Positions 36,733-46,616 are shown, counted from the stretch's first letter. The stretch: DNA of 64,000 nucleotides from Streptomyces sp. A3M-1-3 (GCF_024213665.1 NZ_JANAVP010000018.1:1-64000); one strand, 5' to 3'. Translations and numbers: made by a program. The notes: generated by a model not told the origin, from the letters alone.

Positions 36733-37833
36733 CTACTGGTCGGAGGAGAACCGCACCGCACCCGCGGGGAGAACGGCGTCGCACCAGATGCGGACGCCGT
36801 CGCGGAGCTCGTTGTCCGCCCCCACCACCGCACCGTCGCCGATGACCGCGCCGGACAGGACCGTACGGGCTCCGATGCGGGCGCCTGCCCCGATCAGCGA
36901 GCCGGAGATCACCGCGCCCGGTTCGACGACCGCGCCGGCCAGGACCGTACTGCCGTCGATCCGTACGCCGGCGCCGATCTCCGCGCCGGCGCCGATGACC
37001 GTACCGCCGGTGAGCTTGGCGTCCGGTGCGACGAGCGCGGTGTCCAGGACGAGCTGGTCGCCGCACCGGCCGGGGACGGCCGGCGACGGGGCGCGGCCCA
37101 TGACCAGGTCGGCGGAGCCGCGGACGAATGCCTGCGGGGTGCCGAGGTCCAGCCAGTACGTGGAGTCGACCATGCCCTGGAGGTGGGCGCCCGAGTCGAG
37201 CAGGCCGGGGAAGGTCTCACGCTCGACGGAGACCGGCCGGCCGGCCGGGATGGCGTCGATGAGGGAGCGGCGGAAGACGTACGCGCCCGCGTTGATCTGG
37301 TCGGTGACGATCTCCTCCGGGGTCTGCGGCTTCTCCAGGAACGCAGTGACCCGGCCGCTGGAGTCCGTCGGCACCAGGCCGAAGGCGCGGGGGTCCTCGA
37401 CCCGGGTCAGGTGGAGGGAGACATCGGCCGCCGAGGACCGGTGGGTGGAGACGAGCGCGCGGATGTCGAGGCCGGTGAGGATGTCGCCGTTGAAGATCAG
37501 GACCGGGTCGTCGGGTCCGGAGTGCAGCCGGGAGGCGACGTTGCGGATGGCGCCGCCGGTGCCCAGCGGCTCGTCCTCGGTGACGTACTCGAGGTGCAGC
37601 CCGAGTGAGGCGCCGTCACCGAAGTGCGGTTCGAAGACCTCCGCCAGATAGGAGGTGGCGAGCACGATGTGCTCGACGCCCGCCGCCCGTGCGCGCGCCA
37701 GTTGGTGGGTGAGAAAGGGCACACCGGCCGCCGGGACCATCGGTTTCGGGGTGTTCACCGTGAGCGGGCGCAGCCGGGTGCCTTTGCCGCCGACCAGGAG
37801 GATCGCTTCTGGCGCTACAGGCGCTTCAGTCAA
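36733..37833 (-). CDS. manC: Mannose-1-phosphate guanylyltransferase-type nucleotidyltransferase
   Basis: 366 residues. The nucleotidyltransferase domain (1-235) has AILLVGGKGTRLRPLTVNTPKPMVP, VTEDEPLGTGGAIRNV and FNGDILTGLDI (metal Asp). The C-terminal half is a left-handed beta-helix of hexapeptide repeats (GTVIGAGAEIGAGVRIDGSTVL...). This architecture is the GDP-mannose pyrophosphorylase-like (ManC/GMPPB, Rv3264c) group rather than RmlA. It converts mannose-1-P and GTP to GDP-mannose, downstream of manA and manB at 6-10 kb. It is followed closely by the glycosylase gene (11 bp). Confidence 0.88.
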   Translation of the reverse strand: MTEAPVAPEAILLVGGKGTRLRPLTVNTPKPMVPAAGVPFLTHQLARARAAGVEHIVLATSYLAEVFEPHFGDGASLGLHLEYVTEDEPLGTGGAIRNVASRLHSGPDDPVLIFNGDILTGLDIRALVSTHRSSAADVSLHLTRVEDPRAFGLVPTDSSGRVTAFLEKPQTPEEIVTDQINAGAYVFRRSLIDAIPAGRPVSVERETFPGLLDSGAHLQGMVDSTYWLDLGTPQAFVRGSADLVMGRAPSPAVPGRCGDQLVLDTALVAPDAKLTGGTVIGAGAEIGAGVRIDGSTVLAGAVVEPGAVISGSLIGAGARIGARTVLSGAVIGDGAVVGADNELRDGVRIWCDAVLPAGAVRFSSDQ

Positions 37834-37899
37834 CGTGGGTGCCTCTTCTTCCTGCTGGGGCCTGCCCGGTGGGCGGCCAGTGTATGCAAACCATTCCGG

Positions 37900-39171
37900 T
37901 CATCGGCCCTGATACTGGGCCGACGTGGTCCGGGCGCTGCCGAGCTTGCTGTAGAGGCGGGCACCGGGGCATTCGGTGGCGAATCCGTCCCGGTGCCCGG
38001 AGATGACGTTGAGTCTGACTTTCCGGCCCTTTTTATAGAGGTTCCCGCCGCCCGACGTGAGGGTCGTCCGGCCGAGCGGGTTGGCTCCGTACAGGCCGAG
38101 CTTCCAGGCGGTTAGGCGCGCTACGGCGTCCACGGCCGCCTTGGGCGGGGCCGAGTTGCCGAAGCTGCCGAGGACGGCGATGCCCATGCTGTTGCTGTTG
38201 AAACCGAGCGTGTGCGCACCGAGGACCGGCTTGGCTACGCCGCCCGCTCGCCCTTCGTAGATGTTTCCGCACTTGTCGACGGCGAAGTTGTAGCCGAAGT
38301 CGCGCCAGCCATTGCTCCTGACGTGGTAGCGGTAGATACTGCGAAGGACCGAGGAAGCCTGCGAGCACTGGTAGTTGTTGCCCGACGCGCTGTGGTGCAC
38401 GAAGGCCGCCTTCACCGTCTTGGTGTACACGAAGCCGGTTTCCCGGAGCTTCTCGTCGGCGCCCCAGCCCTTGCGCGTGACGATGCGCGGGCGGGGTCCG
38501 ATGTACGGGGCCACCGCCGGCCCGGCGGCGCCGTCGGTCGCGATGACCGCGTCGGCCTCCGACTCCCCCTTGCTCAGTGCCTGGATCTCGCGGGCGCCCA
38601 GCGGCGCGAGCGGGGTGTTCTGCGGGTCGTCGCCCGGGTCGACGAGTTCGATGCGCATCCCCGAGGGGAGGCGGACGGCTGCGGTGCTGCGGTCGGCGTT
38701 CGCCTGGACGCGCACCTCCACACCGTCGGAGTCGCCGACCCACAGCGGGGCCGTGCTGCCACGCACCCGGCCCGAGGTGTGCTCGTCCGTCTCCGGATCG
38801 GCCGAGTGGTCCTGGTTGTGCGTCTCCAGGTCCTGCCAGCCGGACCAGTCGGTGGTTCCGGTGGCCCTGGTGCGCACCTGGACGCTGCCGTGCAGTTCCG
38901 CGTCGGCGTCGTCCCAGACGACCCCGACCAGCGAGAACGTCCGTACATCGCGCGCCGGCAGGCCCGCTCTCGCCGGGCCGGGGACACCCGCGGTCCTGTC
39001 CCCGGAGTCACCGAGCGGGGCCAGTGGCAGGGACTGGGTGGAGCCGGGCACCGCCGCCTCGGCGGGGGCCGCCGGGGTCGCGGCCACGGTGTCGGGGGGC
39101 AGGGCGGCAAGCGGGAGCGCCAGTGCGGCCGTACACGCGACGCCGATCGAGGAAGCAAGAAATCCACGCAT
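37900..39171 (-). CDS. Secreted peptidoglycan recognition protein / N-acetylmuramoyl-L-alanine amidase
   Basis: 423 residues. A signal peptide (FLASSIGVACTAALALPLAALPPDTVA) is followed by a linker and a beta-rich central region. The PGRP/Amidase_2 domain (about 240-423) has zinc ligands in AAFVHHSASGNNYQCS, VLGAHTLGFNSNSMGIAVLG and DGFATECPG. NFAVDKCGNIYEGRAGG is the family hallmark. It should cleave the lactyl-amide bond between MurNAc and the stem peptide outside the cell. Start ATG 39171 gives a typical signal peptide; ATG 39189 (MYNIGC) is possible. No Shine-Dalgarno is visible, and TGGACA with a 16-bp spacer to TACAAC sits just upstream, so a short or absent leader is likely. Confidence 0.9.
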   Translation of the reverse strand: MRGFLASSIGVACTAALALPLAALPPDTVAATPAAPAEAAVPGSTQSLPLAPLGDSGDRTAGVPGPARAGLPARDVRTFSLVGVVWDDADAELHGSVQVRTRATGTTDWSGWQDLETHNQDHSADPETDEHTSGRVRGSTAPLWVGDSDGVEVRVQANADRSTAAVRLPSGMRIELVDPGDDPQNTPLAPLGAREIQALSKGESEADAVIATDGAAGPAVAPYIGPRPRIVTRKGWGADEKLRETGFVYTKTVKAAFVHHSASGNNYQCSQASSVLRSIYRYHVRSNGWRDFGYNFAVDKCGNIYEGRAGGVAKPVLGAHTLGFNSNSMGIAVLGSFGNSAPPKAAVDAVARLTAWKLGLYGANPLGRTTLTSGGGNLYKKGRKVRLNVISGHRDGFATECPGARLYSKLGSARTTSAQYQGR

Positions 39172-39299
39172 ACATCCGATGTTGTACATAATCAGACAAA
39201 CCTGTCCATCGGAGAGTTGACGGCCCATCGGCCCGACGCACCCCGCCACTCGCCCGTACGGCCGACCGGGCGCGGCGCCGCCCGCGTACCCTTGCGCGG

Positions 39300-40052
39300 G
39301 TGAACGCCACTGATCGCACCCCCGCCGACCTGCTGCGATCCGCGCTCGCCGCGGATCCGGCCCGCCCGCTCGTCACCTTCTACGACGACGCCACGGGCGA
39401 GCGCGTCGAACTGTCCGTGGCCACCTTCGCCAATTGGGTGGCCAAGACCGCCAATCTGCTGCAGGGAGACCTGGGCGCGGAGCCGGGTGACCGACTGGCG
39501 CTGCTGCTGCCCGCGCACTGGCAGTCCGCGGTCTGGCTGCTCGCCTGTTCGTCGGTGGGCGTGGTCGCGGACGTGGGCGGCTTCCCGGCGCAGGCCGACC
39601 TGGTCGTCAGCGGACCCGACACGCTGGAGGAGGCGCGCGCCTGCGGCGGGGAGCGTGTGGCGCTGGCTCTGCGCCCCCTGGGCGGCCGCTTCCCGCAGTC
39701 GCCGGCCGGCTTCATGGACTACGCGGTCGAGGTACCGGGCCAGGGCGACCGCTTCGCGCCGTACGCCCCGGTCGACCCGGAGGCGGTGGCACTGTCCGTA
39801 CGGGGCGAGCAACTCACCTCCGTACAGGTGGTCGAGACGGCGCGCGCGGACGCGGCGGCCCAGGGTCTCGAACCCGGCTCACGGCTGCTGTCGGGGCTGG
39901 CGTACGACAGCTGGGAGGGGCTGTCGGCCGGCCTGTTCGCACCGCTCGCGGCCGGCGGCTCGGTCGTCCTGTGCCGCAACCTCGGCCAACTGCCGGAGGG
40001 CGGGCTCGAGAAGCGCATCGAGACGGAGCGGGTCACCGGCACCGTGCTCTAG
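39300..40052 (+). CDS. TIGR03089 family protein
   Basis: 250 residues: ADLLRSALAADPARPLVTFYDDATGERVELSVATFANWVAKTANLL at the N-terminus resembles the start of an AMP-binding (acyl-adenylate) enzyme. The protein is only half-length and lacks the adenylation P-loop and catalytic Lys region, as is usual for this actinobacterial family. Function unknown. It starts with GTG 39300 and has TACCCT seven bases upstream (39287-39292), a sign of leaderless expression. It is divergent from the amidase gene and directly upstream of the LCP cluster. Confidence 0.85.
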   Translation: MNATDRTPADLLRSALAADPARPLVTFYDDATGERVELSVATFANWVAKTANLLQGDLGAEPGDRLALLLPAHWQSAVWLLACSSVGVVADVGGFPAQADLVVSGPDTLEEARACGGERVALALRPLGGRFPQSPAGFMDYAVEVPGQGDRFAPYAPVDPEAVALSVRGEQLTSVQVVETARADAAAQGLEPGSRLLSGLAYDSWEGLSAGLFAPLAAGGSVVLCRNLGQLPEGGLEKRIETERVTGTVL

Positions 40053-40221
40053 TGCTCCACAAGTCCACCCTTCTGGGCGCACCGGCTGCCGGGGGTCCGG
40101 GCTTGAGCGGCACTACCAGTACATGATCGACGGTACGCACACCCAACCGCGACTTTCGGCCGTCTACCCGTGCAACCAGGCGGCCGGTGCGCCGCCGACT
40201 CCGTGAGGGATGGATGCAGAC

Positions 40222-41670
40222 GTGACCGAGAGCGCAGGCACGCCCCCCGAACGGGAGAACCCGGCCGAGGACGAGCCGCCGACCGGAACGCCTGACCCGG
40301 ACGGGCCCGCGTACGACGAGACGGACGACGAAGCGCACGCCGAAGCGGACGATGACGCGGGCGATGACGCGGGCGATGACGCGCCGGCCGACGATCTGGC
40401 CGATGCCGACGCCGTCGCCGATGCGGATGCCGACGCTGACGACGACCTGGCCGACGCTCACCCCGCCGACGACGACGGCGATGTCCCGGACGACGACGAC
40501 CCCGACGACGACCCTGCCGACGAAGTCCCTTCGGCGTCGGCCAACCGCAGGCGCCGCCTGTTGCGTTGGGCCGCCCTCGCCACCGCGCTCGTCGTCCTCG
40601 GCGGGGCCGGCGCCGCCTGGTGGCTGTACCGCAAGCTCAACGGCAACATCACCACCGACACCACCGCCGCCGCCGAGTTGGAGGCGTACGAGAAGGAGCG
40701 GCCCCCGCTCACCGTGCGGGGCGCTCAGAACATCCTGCTCATCGGCTCCGACACCCGCGCCGGCCAGGGCAACGGGAAGTACGGCACGGACGCGGGCACC
40801 CAGCGTTCGGACACGACGATCCTGCTGCACCTCGCCGCCAACCGGAGCAGCGCCACGGCCGTCTCGGTCCCACGCGACCTGATGGTGGAGATCCCCAGTT
40901 GCCGGCAGCAGGACGGGACCCGTTCCAAGGAGCAGTTCGCGCAGTTCAACTGGGCGTTCGAGTACGGCGGTGCGGCCTGCACCATCCGTACGGTCGAGAT
41001 GCTCACCGGCATCCGGATCGACCACCACATGGTGATCGACTTCCGCGGCTTCAAGAAGATGGTCGACGCGGTCGACGGCGTCGAGGTCTGTCTCAAGGAA
41101 CCGATCAACGACAAGGACGCCCATCTCAAGCTGGCCGCCGGCCGGCACACCCTGCGCGGCGAGCAGGCGCTGGGGTTCGTCCGCGCGCGCAAGAGCATCG
41201 GCGACGGCAGCGACACCGAACGGATGGACCGCCAGCAGCAGTTCCTCGGCTCGCTCGTCAGGAAGGTGCAGAGCAATGGCGTACTGCTCAATCCGACCAA
41301 GCTCTATCCGGTGCTCGACGCGGCGACCTCGTCGATCACGACCGATCCCGGGCTGAACAGCCTGCGGGATCTGTACGGACTCGTACGCGGCATGCGCGAC
41401 ATCCCCACCGAAAAGGTGCAGTTCCTGACTGTTCCCCGCCAAACATACCGTTACGACGTTAACCGGGACGAACTCAACGAGCCGGAGGCGACCCGCCTCT
41501 TCGAGTATCTGCGTATGGACCGGCCGCTGAATGTGGCCTCGTCCAGCTCGGAGGAAGAGGGCGAGGAGGACGGCGAATTCGCGAAGAAGCCGAGCGGCGA
41601 GGCCACCCCTTCACCCAGCCCGGCGCCGACGTTCACGGGCACTACGGCGGCGGCCGGTACGTGTCGGTAG
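40222..41670 (+). CDS. LCP family glycopolymer transferase (LytR-CpsA-Psr), copy 1
   Basis: 482 residues. The first 95 are an extremely Asp/Ala-rich cytoplasmic tail, then RRRRLLRWAALATALVVLGGAGAAWWLY is a single membrane segment. The extracytoplasmic LCP domain follows: NILLIGSDTRAGQG, SDTTILLHLAANRSSATAVSVPRDLMVEIPSC, NWAFEYGGAACTIRTVEMLTGIRIDHHMVIDFRGF and GEQALGFVRARKSIGDGSDTERMDRQQQFL. The Asp/Arg residues that bind the polyprenyl pyrophosphate are kept. LCP enzymes attach wall glycopolymers to peptidoglycan. GTG 40222 suits the GAGGG/GGATGG ribosome site better than ATG 40210. Confidence 0.92.
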   Translation: MTESAGTPPERENPAEDEPPTGTPDPDGPAYDETDDEAHAEADDDAGDDAGDDAPADDLADADAVADADADADDDLADAHPADDDGDVPDDDDPDDDPADEVPSASANRRRRLLRWAALATALVVLGGAGAAWWLYRKLNGNITTDTTAAAELEAYEKERPPLTVRGAQNILLIGSDTRAGQGNGKYGTDAGTQRSDTTILLHLAANRSSATAVSVPRDLMVEIPSCRQQDGTRSKEQFAQFNWAFEYGGAACTIRTVEMLTGIRIDHHMVIDFRGFKKMVDAVDGVEVCLKEPINDKDAHLKLAAGRHTLRGEQALGFVRARKSIGDGSDTERMDRQQQFLGSLVRKVQSNGVLLNPTKLYPVLDAATSSITTDPGLNSLRDLYGLVRGMRDIPTEKVQFLTVPRQTYRYDVNRDELNEPEATRLFEYLRMDRPLNVASSSSEEEGEEDGEFAKKPSGEATPSPSPAPTFTGTTAAAGTCR

Positions 41671-41857
41671 CGGATTGGGCGGATTGCCCGCTTGTAGGGG
41701 AGTGGAATTTGTCACCAGCATGGCTAGGCGCTGAACTGGGCGGATAGTGTGAGCGATCCGGTGAACCCGGCCCTGAAGGCCGCGCACCGCCGGATCGTAA
41801 GACCGAGCGCCTGGGGGGAGGCGTTTCGCGTGGCACCGACGGAGGACTCAAGCAACC

Positions 41858-43603
41858 GTGGATGCGCAAGGCCGTGGGCGGGCGGACGAAATCGATCCCG
41901 CAGACCAGTGGGTACTCAACCCCGACACCGGCAACTACGAACTGCGACTGGACCGCTCCGTAGGGCAGCCGTCCGTCTCGCGCCCCCGCAGAGCCCCCGC
42001 CGCCCCCTCCGGGAGAACGACCTCCGGATCGGGCACCGGAGAGACCCGGGAGACGGCCACTCACGGCAGGACCACCACGACGCCCCGGCGCAAAGTGCCG
42101 GGGCCGCGCCGTGGTGAAGAACCGCCGCCGGGAGGCCGGCGCGGCCGTAAGCGGAAGCCGGAGAAGTCACGCAGGAAGAAGGCGCTGCTGATCACGGGCG
42201 GCGCCATGGCGTTCGTACTGGTGGGCGGCTCGGTGGGGCTGTACGCCTACTACAAGTACCTCGACGGCAACATCAACACGATCGGGGTCGGCAGCGCGGG
42301 CAGCGGCGGCTTCAAGAAGGACCAGGCCGTCAACATCCTGCTCATCGGCACGGACAAGCGGACCGGCAGCGGCAACGAGGGCTACGGCGACAAAAACAGC
42401 CCCGGCCACGCCGACACCACGATCCTGTTCCACGTCTCCAAGGACCGGACGAACGCGACCGCGGTCTCCATCCCCCGCGACCTGATCACCGACATCCCGG
42501 ACTGCCCGACTCAGCAGGAGGACGGCAGCCAGAAGGTGATCCCCGGCCAGCAGGGTGTCCGCTTCAACACCAGCCTCGGCCAGTCCGGCCGGGACCCGGG
42601 CTGCACGATGCGTACGGTCAGGGAGCTCACCGGACTCACCGTCGACAACTTCATGATGGCCGACTTCAACGCCATCAAGACGCTGACCACCGCGGTCGGC
42701 GGGGTCGAGGTCTGTGTCGCCAAGGACGTCAACGACAAGGACTCGAAGCTGAAGCTGACCAAGGGCACGCACACGATCGAGGGCGAGCAGGCCCTCGCGT
42801 TCGTACGCACCCGGCACAGCTTCGGCAACGAGAGCGACCTCGACCGGATCCAGACCCAGCAGCAGTTCCTGAGCTCGCTGATCCGCAAGATGAAGTCCGA
42901 GGACACTCTCACGAGCCCCACCAAGCTGATGGATCTGGCGGAAGCCGGCACCAAGGCGCTGACGGTCGACGACTCCATAGGGGGCATCAAGGAGCTGGCC
43001 GGGCTGGCCGGGGAGCTGGCCAAGGTCAACCCGAAGAACATCACCTTCACCACGCTGCCCGTGATCGACAACCCGGCCGAGACGGTCAAGGCGACGGTCG
43101 TGGTCAACGAGAGCAAGGCCGATCCGCTCTTCGCGATGATGCGTTCCGACACCTCCCTGACCGAGGTGAAGAAGAAGGAGAAGGCGGCCAAGAGCAAGCA
43201 GGAAGCGCTGCTCAAGGGCGAGCGGGCCGAGCCCTCCGACGTACGGGTGGATGTGTACAACGGCGGCGGCCCGGCGGGCTCCGCGCAGACGACCCTCACC
43301 TGGCTCCAGAACGAACAGGGCGTACCGAAGTCCAGCAACCTCGGCAACGCGCCCGCGAAGCTGACGAAGACGACACTCGAGTACGCACCGAACCAGGCCG
43401 ACCAGGCCCGCGCGCTCGCCGACATGATGGGCCTGCCCGCCTCGGCCATGAAGCAGGCCACGACGGATGTCGCGGCGACGACGCCCATGACACTCACGCT
43501 GGGCGAGGACTTCGAGGGCGCGGGAATCCCGCTCAGCGGTCCGACGAAGGCACCGAAGGACATTCAGCAGGTCCAGGCCGACAAGGCGGTGTGCTCCAAG
43601 TGA
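41858..43603 (+). CDS. LCP family glycopolymer transferase with LytR C-terminal domain, copy 2
   Basis: 581 residues. A basic cytoplasmic N-terminus of about 105 residues includes DQWVLNPDTGNYELRL, then one membrane helix (ALLITGGAMAFVLVGGSVGLYAYY). The LCP domain reads NILLIGTDKRTGSG, HADTTILFHVSKDRTNATAVSIPRDLITDIPDC, VDNFMMADFNAIKTL and EGEQALAFVRTRHSFGNESDLDRIQTQQQFL. A C-terminal LytR_C domain spans residues about 470-560 (DVRVDVYNGGGPAGSAQTTLTWL). It starts GTG 41858 with GGAGGACT 10 nt upstream. The 187-bp gap before it carries no gene. Confidence 0.93.
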   Translation: MDAQGRGRADEIDPADQWVLNPDTGNYELRLDRSVGQPSVSRPRRAPAAPSGRTTSGSGTGETRETATHGRTTTTPRRKVPGPRRGEEPPPGGRRGRKRKPEKSRRKKALLITGGAMAFVLVGGSVGLYAYYKYLDGNINTIGVGSAGSGGFKKDQAVNILLIGTDKRTGSGNEGYGDKNSPGHADTTILFHVSKDRTNATAVSIPRDLITDIPDCPTQQEDGSQKVIPGQQGVRFNTSLGQSGRDPGCTMRTVRELTGLTVDNFMMADFNAIKTLTTAVGGVEVCVAKDVNDKDSKLKLTKGTHTIEGEQALAFVRTRHSFGNESDLDRIQTQQQFLSSLIRKMKSEDTLTSPTKLMDLAEAGTKALTVDDSIGGIKELAGLAGELAKVNPKNITFTTLPVIDNPAETVKATVVVNESKADPLFAMMRSDTSLTEVKKKEKAAKSKQEALLKGERAEPSDVRVDVYNGGGPAGSAQTTLTWLQNEQGVPKSSNLGNAPAKLTKTTLEYAPNQADQARALADMMGLPASAMKQATTDVAATTPMTLTLGEDFEGAGIPLSGPTKAPKDIQQVQADKAVCSK

Positions 43604-43650
43604 TGCCTGCCCGGCGGACCCGACACAGAGCTTGACAATCAGGGGGACGA

Positions 43651-45303
43651 GTGACGCAGAGCAGCGTGCAGAGGGAGGGGGCGCCCCCGAGGGGGGAGCA
43701 CGTCCGTGAACTCGGCCTGCACGAGGGCCTGTACGAGGGTGGGGACCCGCAGAGAGAGCCGGCGGACGCGGGAGACGCCCACCGTCGCCGCGTACCCCGG
43801 CGCAGACGTCGCGGCAAGTGGCGCATACTGCGCTGGGCCGCGGCGGTTCTCTCGCTGCTCATACTGGGGACGGCCGCCGCCGGATACCTGTACTACCGCC
43901 ATCTCAACGACAGCATCAAGACGGACGAACTGAACCTTGGCGACAAGGAGATGGGCCGGTCCAAGCCGAACGCCTTCGGCCAGATTCCGCTGAACATCCT
44001 GCTCATCGGCTCCGACGCCCGTGACTCCAAGGCGAACCAGGACCTCGGGGGCGCCAAGGAGACCTTCGGTGGCACTCCCCTCGCGGACGTGCAGATGCTG
44101 CTGCACGTCTCCGCCGACCGCAGCAACATCTCCGTGATCAGCATGCCGCGCGACACCCTGATCAGGATGCCCAAGTGCACTGCGAAGGACGGCGAGGTCT
44201 TTCCGGCGACCGTCGGGCGGCGGATGACCAACGAGTCCCTCGGGCGGGGCGGGCCCGGCTGCACGGTGGCCGCCTGGCACAAGCTGACCAAGATTCCGAT
44301 CGACCACTTCATGATGATCGACTTCGCCGGTGTGGTCTCGATGGCCGACGCCATCGGCGGTGTCCCGGTCTGCGTCACCGACAACGTCCACTCCCGCAAC
44401 CACAAGGGCGAGGGCTCCGGGCTGAAGCTGGAGAAGGGCACCACCAACATCCAGGGTGAGGAGGCGCTGCAGTGGCTGCGGACCCGGTACGGCTTCGAGG
44501 ACGGCACCGACCTGGCGCGTACGCACGGCCAGCACATGTACATGAACTCGATGGCCCGCGAGTTCCGCGAGAACGCCAAGCTCAGTAACCCGACCAAGCT
44601 GAACAGCCTGGCCCAGGCCGCCATCGAGGCGATGGTCGTCGACGAGAGCCTCAACAAGATCGACAAGCTTTTCGATCTGAGCATGGAGCTCAAGAAGGTC
44701 CCGACCGAGCGCATCACCATGACCACCATGCCGTGGATACCGTCACCGTCGGACCCCAACCGGGTCGAACCCAAGCCGGGCGACGCCGACAAGCTCTTCC
44801 AGATGGTCCGCGACGACATCCCGCTCGACGGCAAGGCCCCTGCCAAGAAGAAGCCCGCCACACCCGCATCCAAGGATCCGGCCGCTCCGATCGGTGACAT
44901 CGCCGTGCTGGTACGCAACGGCACCAGCGGCAAGGACGGCGCTCAGGTCCGCGAGAGGGGCCGGGCCGGCGCGGTCACCGGCGTGCTCGGCGGGAAGGGC
45001 TTCACGGCGGCCAGGGCCGACACTCAGTTCGCGGCCGAGGACAAGACCGTGATCCGCTTCCCCAGCAGCGATCTGGAGGGCGACGCCCAGGCGGTCGCGA
45101 AGGCCCTCGGTGTGCCGCTCAGCTCGGTGCAGCGGTCGACGGACGTGTCGGGCATCACGCTGATCGTGGGCGCGGACTGGCGTACGGGGAACACGTTCCC
45201 CAAGGCGTCCACGACCGACGACGGCAATGCGCCGACCTCGGCCCGCCCGCTCAACGGTGAGGACAAGAAGTGCATGCAGGTCCAGAAGGGCTTCACCTGG
45301 TAG
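43651..45303 (+). CDS. LCP family glycopolymer transferase with LytR C-terminal domain, copy 3
   Basis: 550 residues: cytoplasmic N-terminus, one membrane segment (ILRWAAAVLSLLILGTAAAGYLYY), and an LCP domain. The LCP domain has NILLIGSDARDSKANQDLGG, LADVQMLLHVSADRSNISVISMPRDTLIRMPKC, IDHFMMIDFAGVVSMADAIGGVPVC and GEEALQWLRTRYGFEDGTDLARTHGQHMYM. A LytR_C-like tail follows (IAVLVRNGTSGKDGAQVRERGRAGAV). In the last LCP motif QxQ is replaced by HGQ. GTG 43651 is preceded by GGGGGAC. It is 47 bp after copy 2, so the two are probably co-transcribed, and it ends at a strong terminator. Confidence 0.92.
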   Translation: MTQSSVQREGAPPRGEHVRELGLHEGLYEGGDPQREPADAGDAHRRRVPRRRRRGKWRILRWAAAVLSLLILGTAAAGYLYYRHLNDSIKTDELNLGDKEMGRSKPNAFGQIPLNILLIGSDARDSKANQDLGGAKETFGGTPLADVQMLLHVSADRSNISVISMPRDTLIRMPKCTAKDGEVFPATVGRRMTNESLGRGGPGCTVAAWHKLTKIPIDHFMMIDFAGVVSMADAIGGVPVCVTDNVHSRNHKGEGSGLKLEKGTTNIQGEEALQWLRTRYGFEDGTDLARTHGQHMYMNSMAREFRENAKLSNPTKLNSLAQAAIEAMVVDESLNKIDKLFDLSMELKKVPTERITMTTMPWIPSPSDPNRVEPKPGDADKLFQMVRDDIPLDGKAPAKKKPATPASKDPAAPIGDIAVLVRNGTSGKDGAQVRERGRAGAVTGVLGGKGFTAARADTQFAAEDKTVIRFPSSDLEGDAQAVAKALGVPLSSVQRSTDVSGITLIVGADWRTGNTFPKASTTDDGNAPTSARPLNGEDKKCMQVQKGFTW

Positions 45304-45324
45304 CGAGGACGACCTGACGTAGGA

Positions 45325-45349
45325 AGGGGCCCCCGCGCGGGGGCCCTTT
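45325..45349. terminator. Bidirectional terminator between LCP copy 3 and the GT2 gene
   Basis: A 20-base perfect palindrome (45327-45346, GGGCCCCCGC and its complement) is followed by TTT on the plus strand, 22 bp after the LCP stop. Confidence 0.8.
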
Positions 45350-45402
45350 CGTACGTACGGTGCAGCTGTCGTGGCCAGGTGAGGCCGGGTGGGGCCAGGT
45401 GG

Positions 45403-46446
45403 CTAGGCCGACGCCGAGTCGGCGGACGGCCGGACGGCCGGGCGGCGGCTCGCGATGACCTTCTTCGCCAGCGCGCGCGGGCTGGTCAGGAAGCCGTACC
45501 CCCAGGACATGTGCATGGTGGCCAGGGCGACGGGGATCTGCGCCCGCGCCTTCAGCGGCAGGCCCTTGCCCACCGGGACCGAGCCCGCCACGATCGCGGC
45601 GAGATAGCCGGCCGGGACGACGAGGCCCCACGGGGTGACGGCCGCGCCCAGCACCGCGCCCGCGGCGATCGCGCAGACCGCGGTCGGCGGCGCGAGATAG
45701 CGCAGGTTGATCGAGCCGGCGTGGTAGCGGGCGACGACGTGGCGCCAGCGGCCGTAGTCCTTGTACTGCTTGGCGAGCGCCCTGATGCTCGGGCGCGGCC
45801 GGTACTGGACCTTCAGCTCGGGCGAGAACCAGATCATCCCGCCCGCGTCGCGGATGCGGAAGTTCAGCTCCCAGTCCTGGGCCCGGATGAACTCCTCGTT
45901 GTACCCGCCCTGCCGCTCCAGCGCCTCGCGGCGGAACACACCCAGATACACGGTTTCCGCGGGACCGGCCTGGCCACCGGTGTGGAAGGCCGCGTTGCCG
46001 ACGCCGATCTTCGAGGTCATCGCGGCGGCGACCGCGTGCTCCCAGTCGTTCTCGCCCTCGGCGTGCATGATGCCGCCCACGTTGTGCGCGCCGGTCTCCT
46101 CCAGCAGCCGCACGGCGGTCGCGATGTAGTCCGGCGAGAGCATGCCGTGGCCGTCGACCCGCACCACGACGGGGTGCCGGGACGCCTTGATGGCGGCGTT
46201 GAGGGCGGCCGGGGTACGGCCGGTCGGATTCGGGACAGTGTGGACGCGGGCCCGGGCGTTGCCCGCGGTCTCGTGTACCAGCTCGGCGGCGATCTCGTCG
46301 GTGCGGTCCGTGGAGGGCCCGAGCGCGATCACCACCTCCATCTCGCCCTCGTACTCCTGCTCCAGGATGTGCTGGACGGAGTTCCTCAGATGACGTTCCT
46401 CATTGAGCACCGGCATGATCACGGAGACGGATGGATGCTGGGGCAT
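45403..46446 (-). CDS. Glycosyltransferase family 2 protein
   Basis: 347 residues: GT-A fold with SVIMPVLNEERHLRNSVQHIL, ALGPSTDRTDEIA, the acceptor-side VVVRVDGHGMLSPDY (metal-binding DxH/DGH in place of DxD), FRREALERQGGYNEEFIRAQDWELNFRIRDAGG (ED motif), and two to three C-terminal membrane helices (TAVCAIAAGAVLGAAV, GLVVPAGYLAAIVAGS). It resembles membrane-associated transferases such as those that extend lipid-linked wall glycans. ATG 46446 follows GAAGGACC. Lying between LCP genes, it may build the glycopolymer they attach; the sugar is unknown. Confidence 0.88.
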   Translation of the reverse strand: MPQHPSVSVIMPVLNEERHLRNSVQHILEQEYEGEMEVVIALGPSTDRTDEIAAELVHETAGNARARVHTVPNPTGRTPAALNAAIKASRHPVVVRVDGHGMLSPDYIATAVRLLEETGAHNVGGIMHAEGENDWEHAVAAAMTSKIGVGNAAFHTGGQAGPAETVYLGVFRREALERQGGYNEEFIRAQDWELNFRIRDAGGMIWFSPELKVQYRPRPSIRALAKQYKDYGRWRHVVARYHAGSINLRYLAPPTAVCAIAAGAVLGAAVTPWGLVVPAGYLAAIVAGSVPVGKGLPLKARAQIPVALATMHMSWGYGFLTSPRALAKKVIASRRPAVRPSADSASA

Positions 46447-46616
46447 GTGGTCCTTCGGGGGTCCGGGGTCGCCCCCGGGAGACAGCAGTATCAGTGGTCA
46501 CGTTACCGCGATCGGGGGACACGGTCGCGCGCCGCCCGGTTGCCGGCGGCTGTCGCAGATCGTATGGGCCTACGGTGCTCACGGTCCCCCCCTTGCCGCC
46601 AGCGGAGGTGTCCCAC

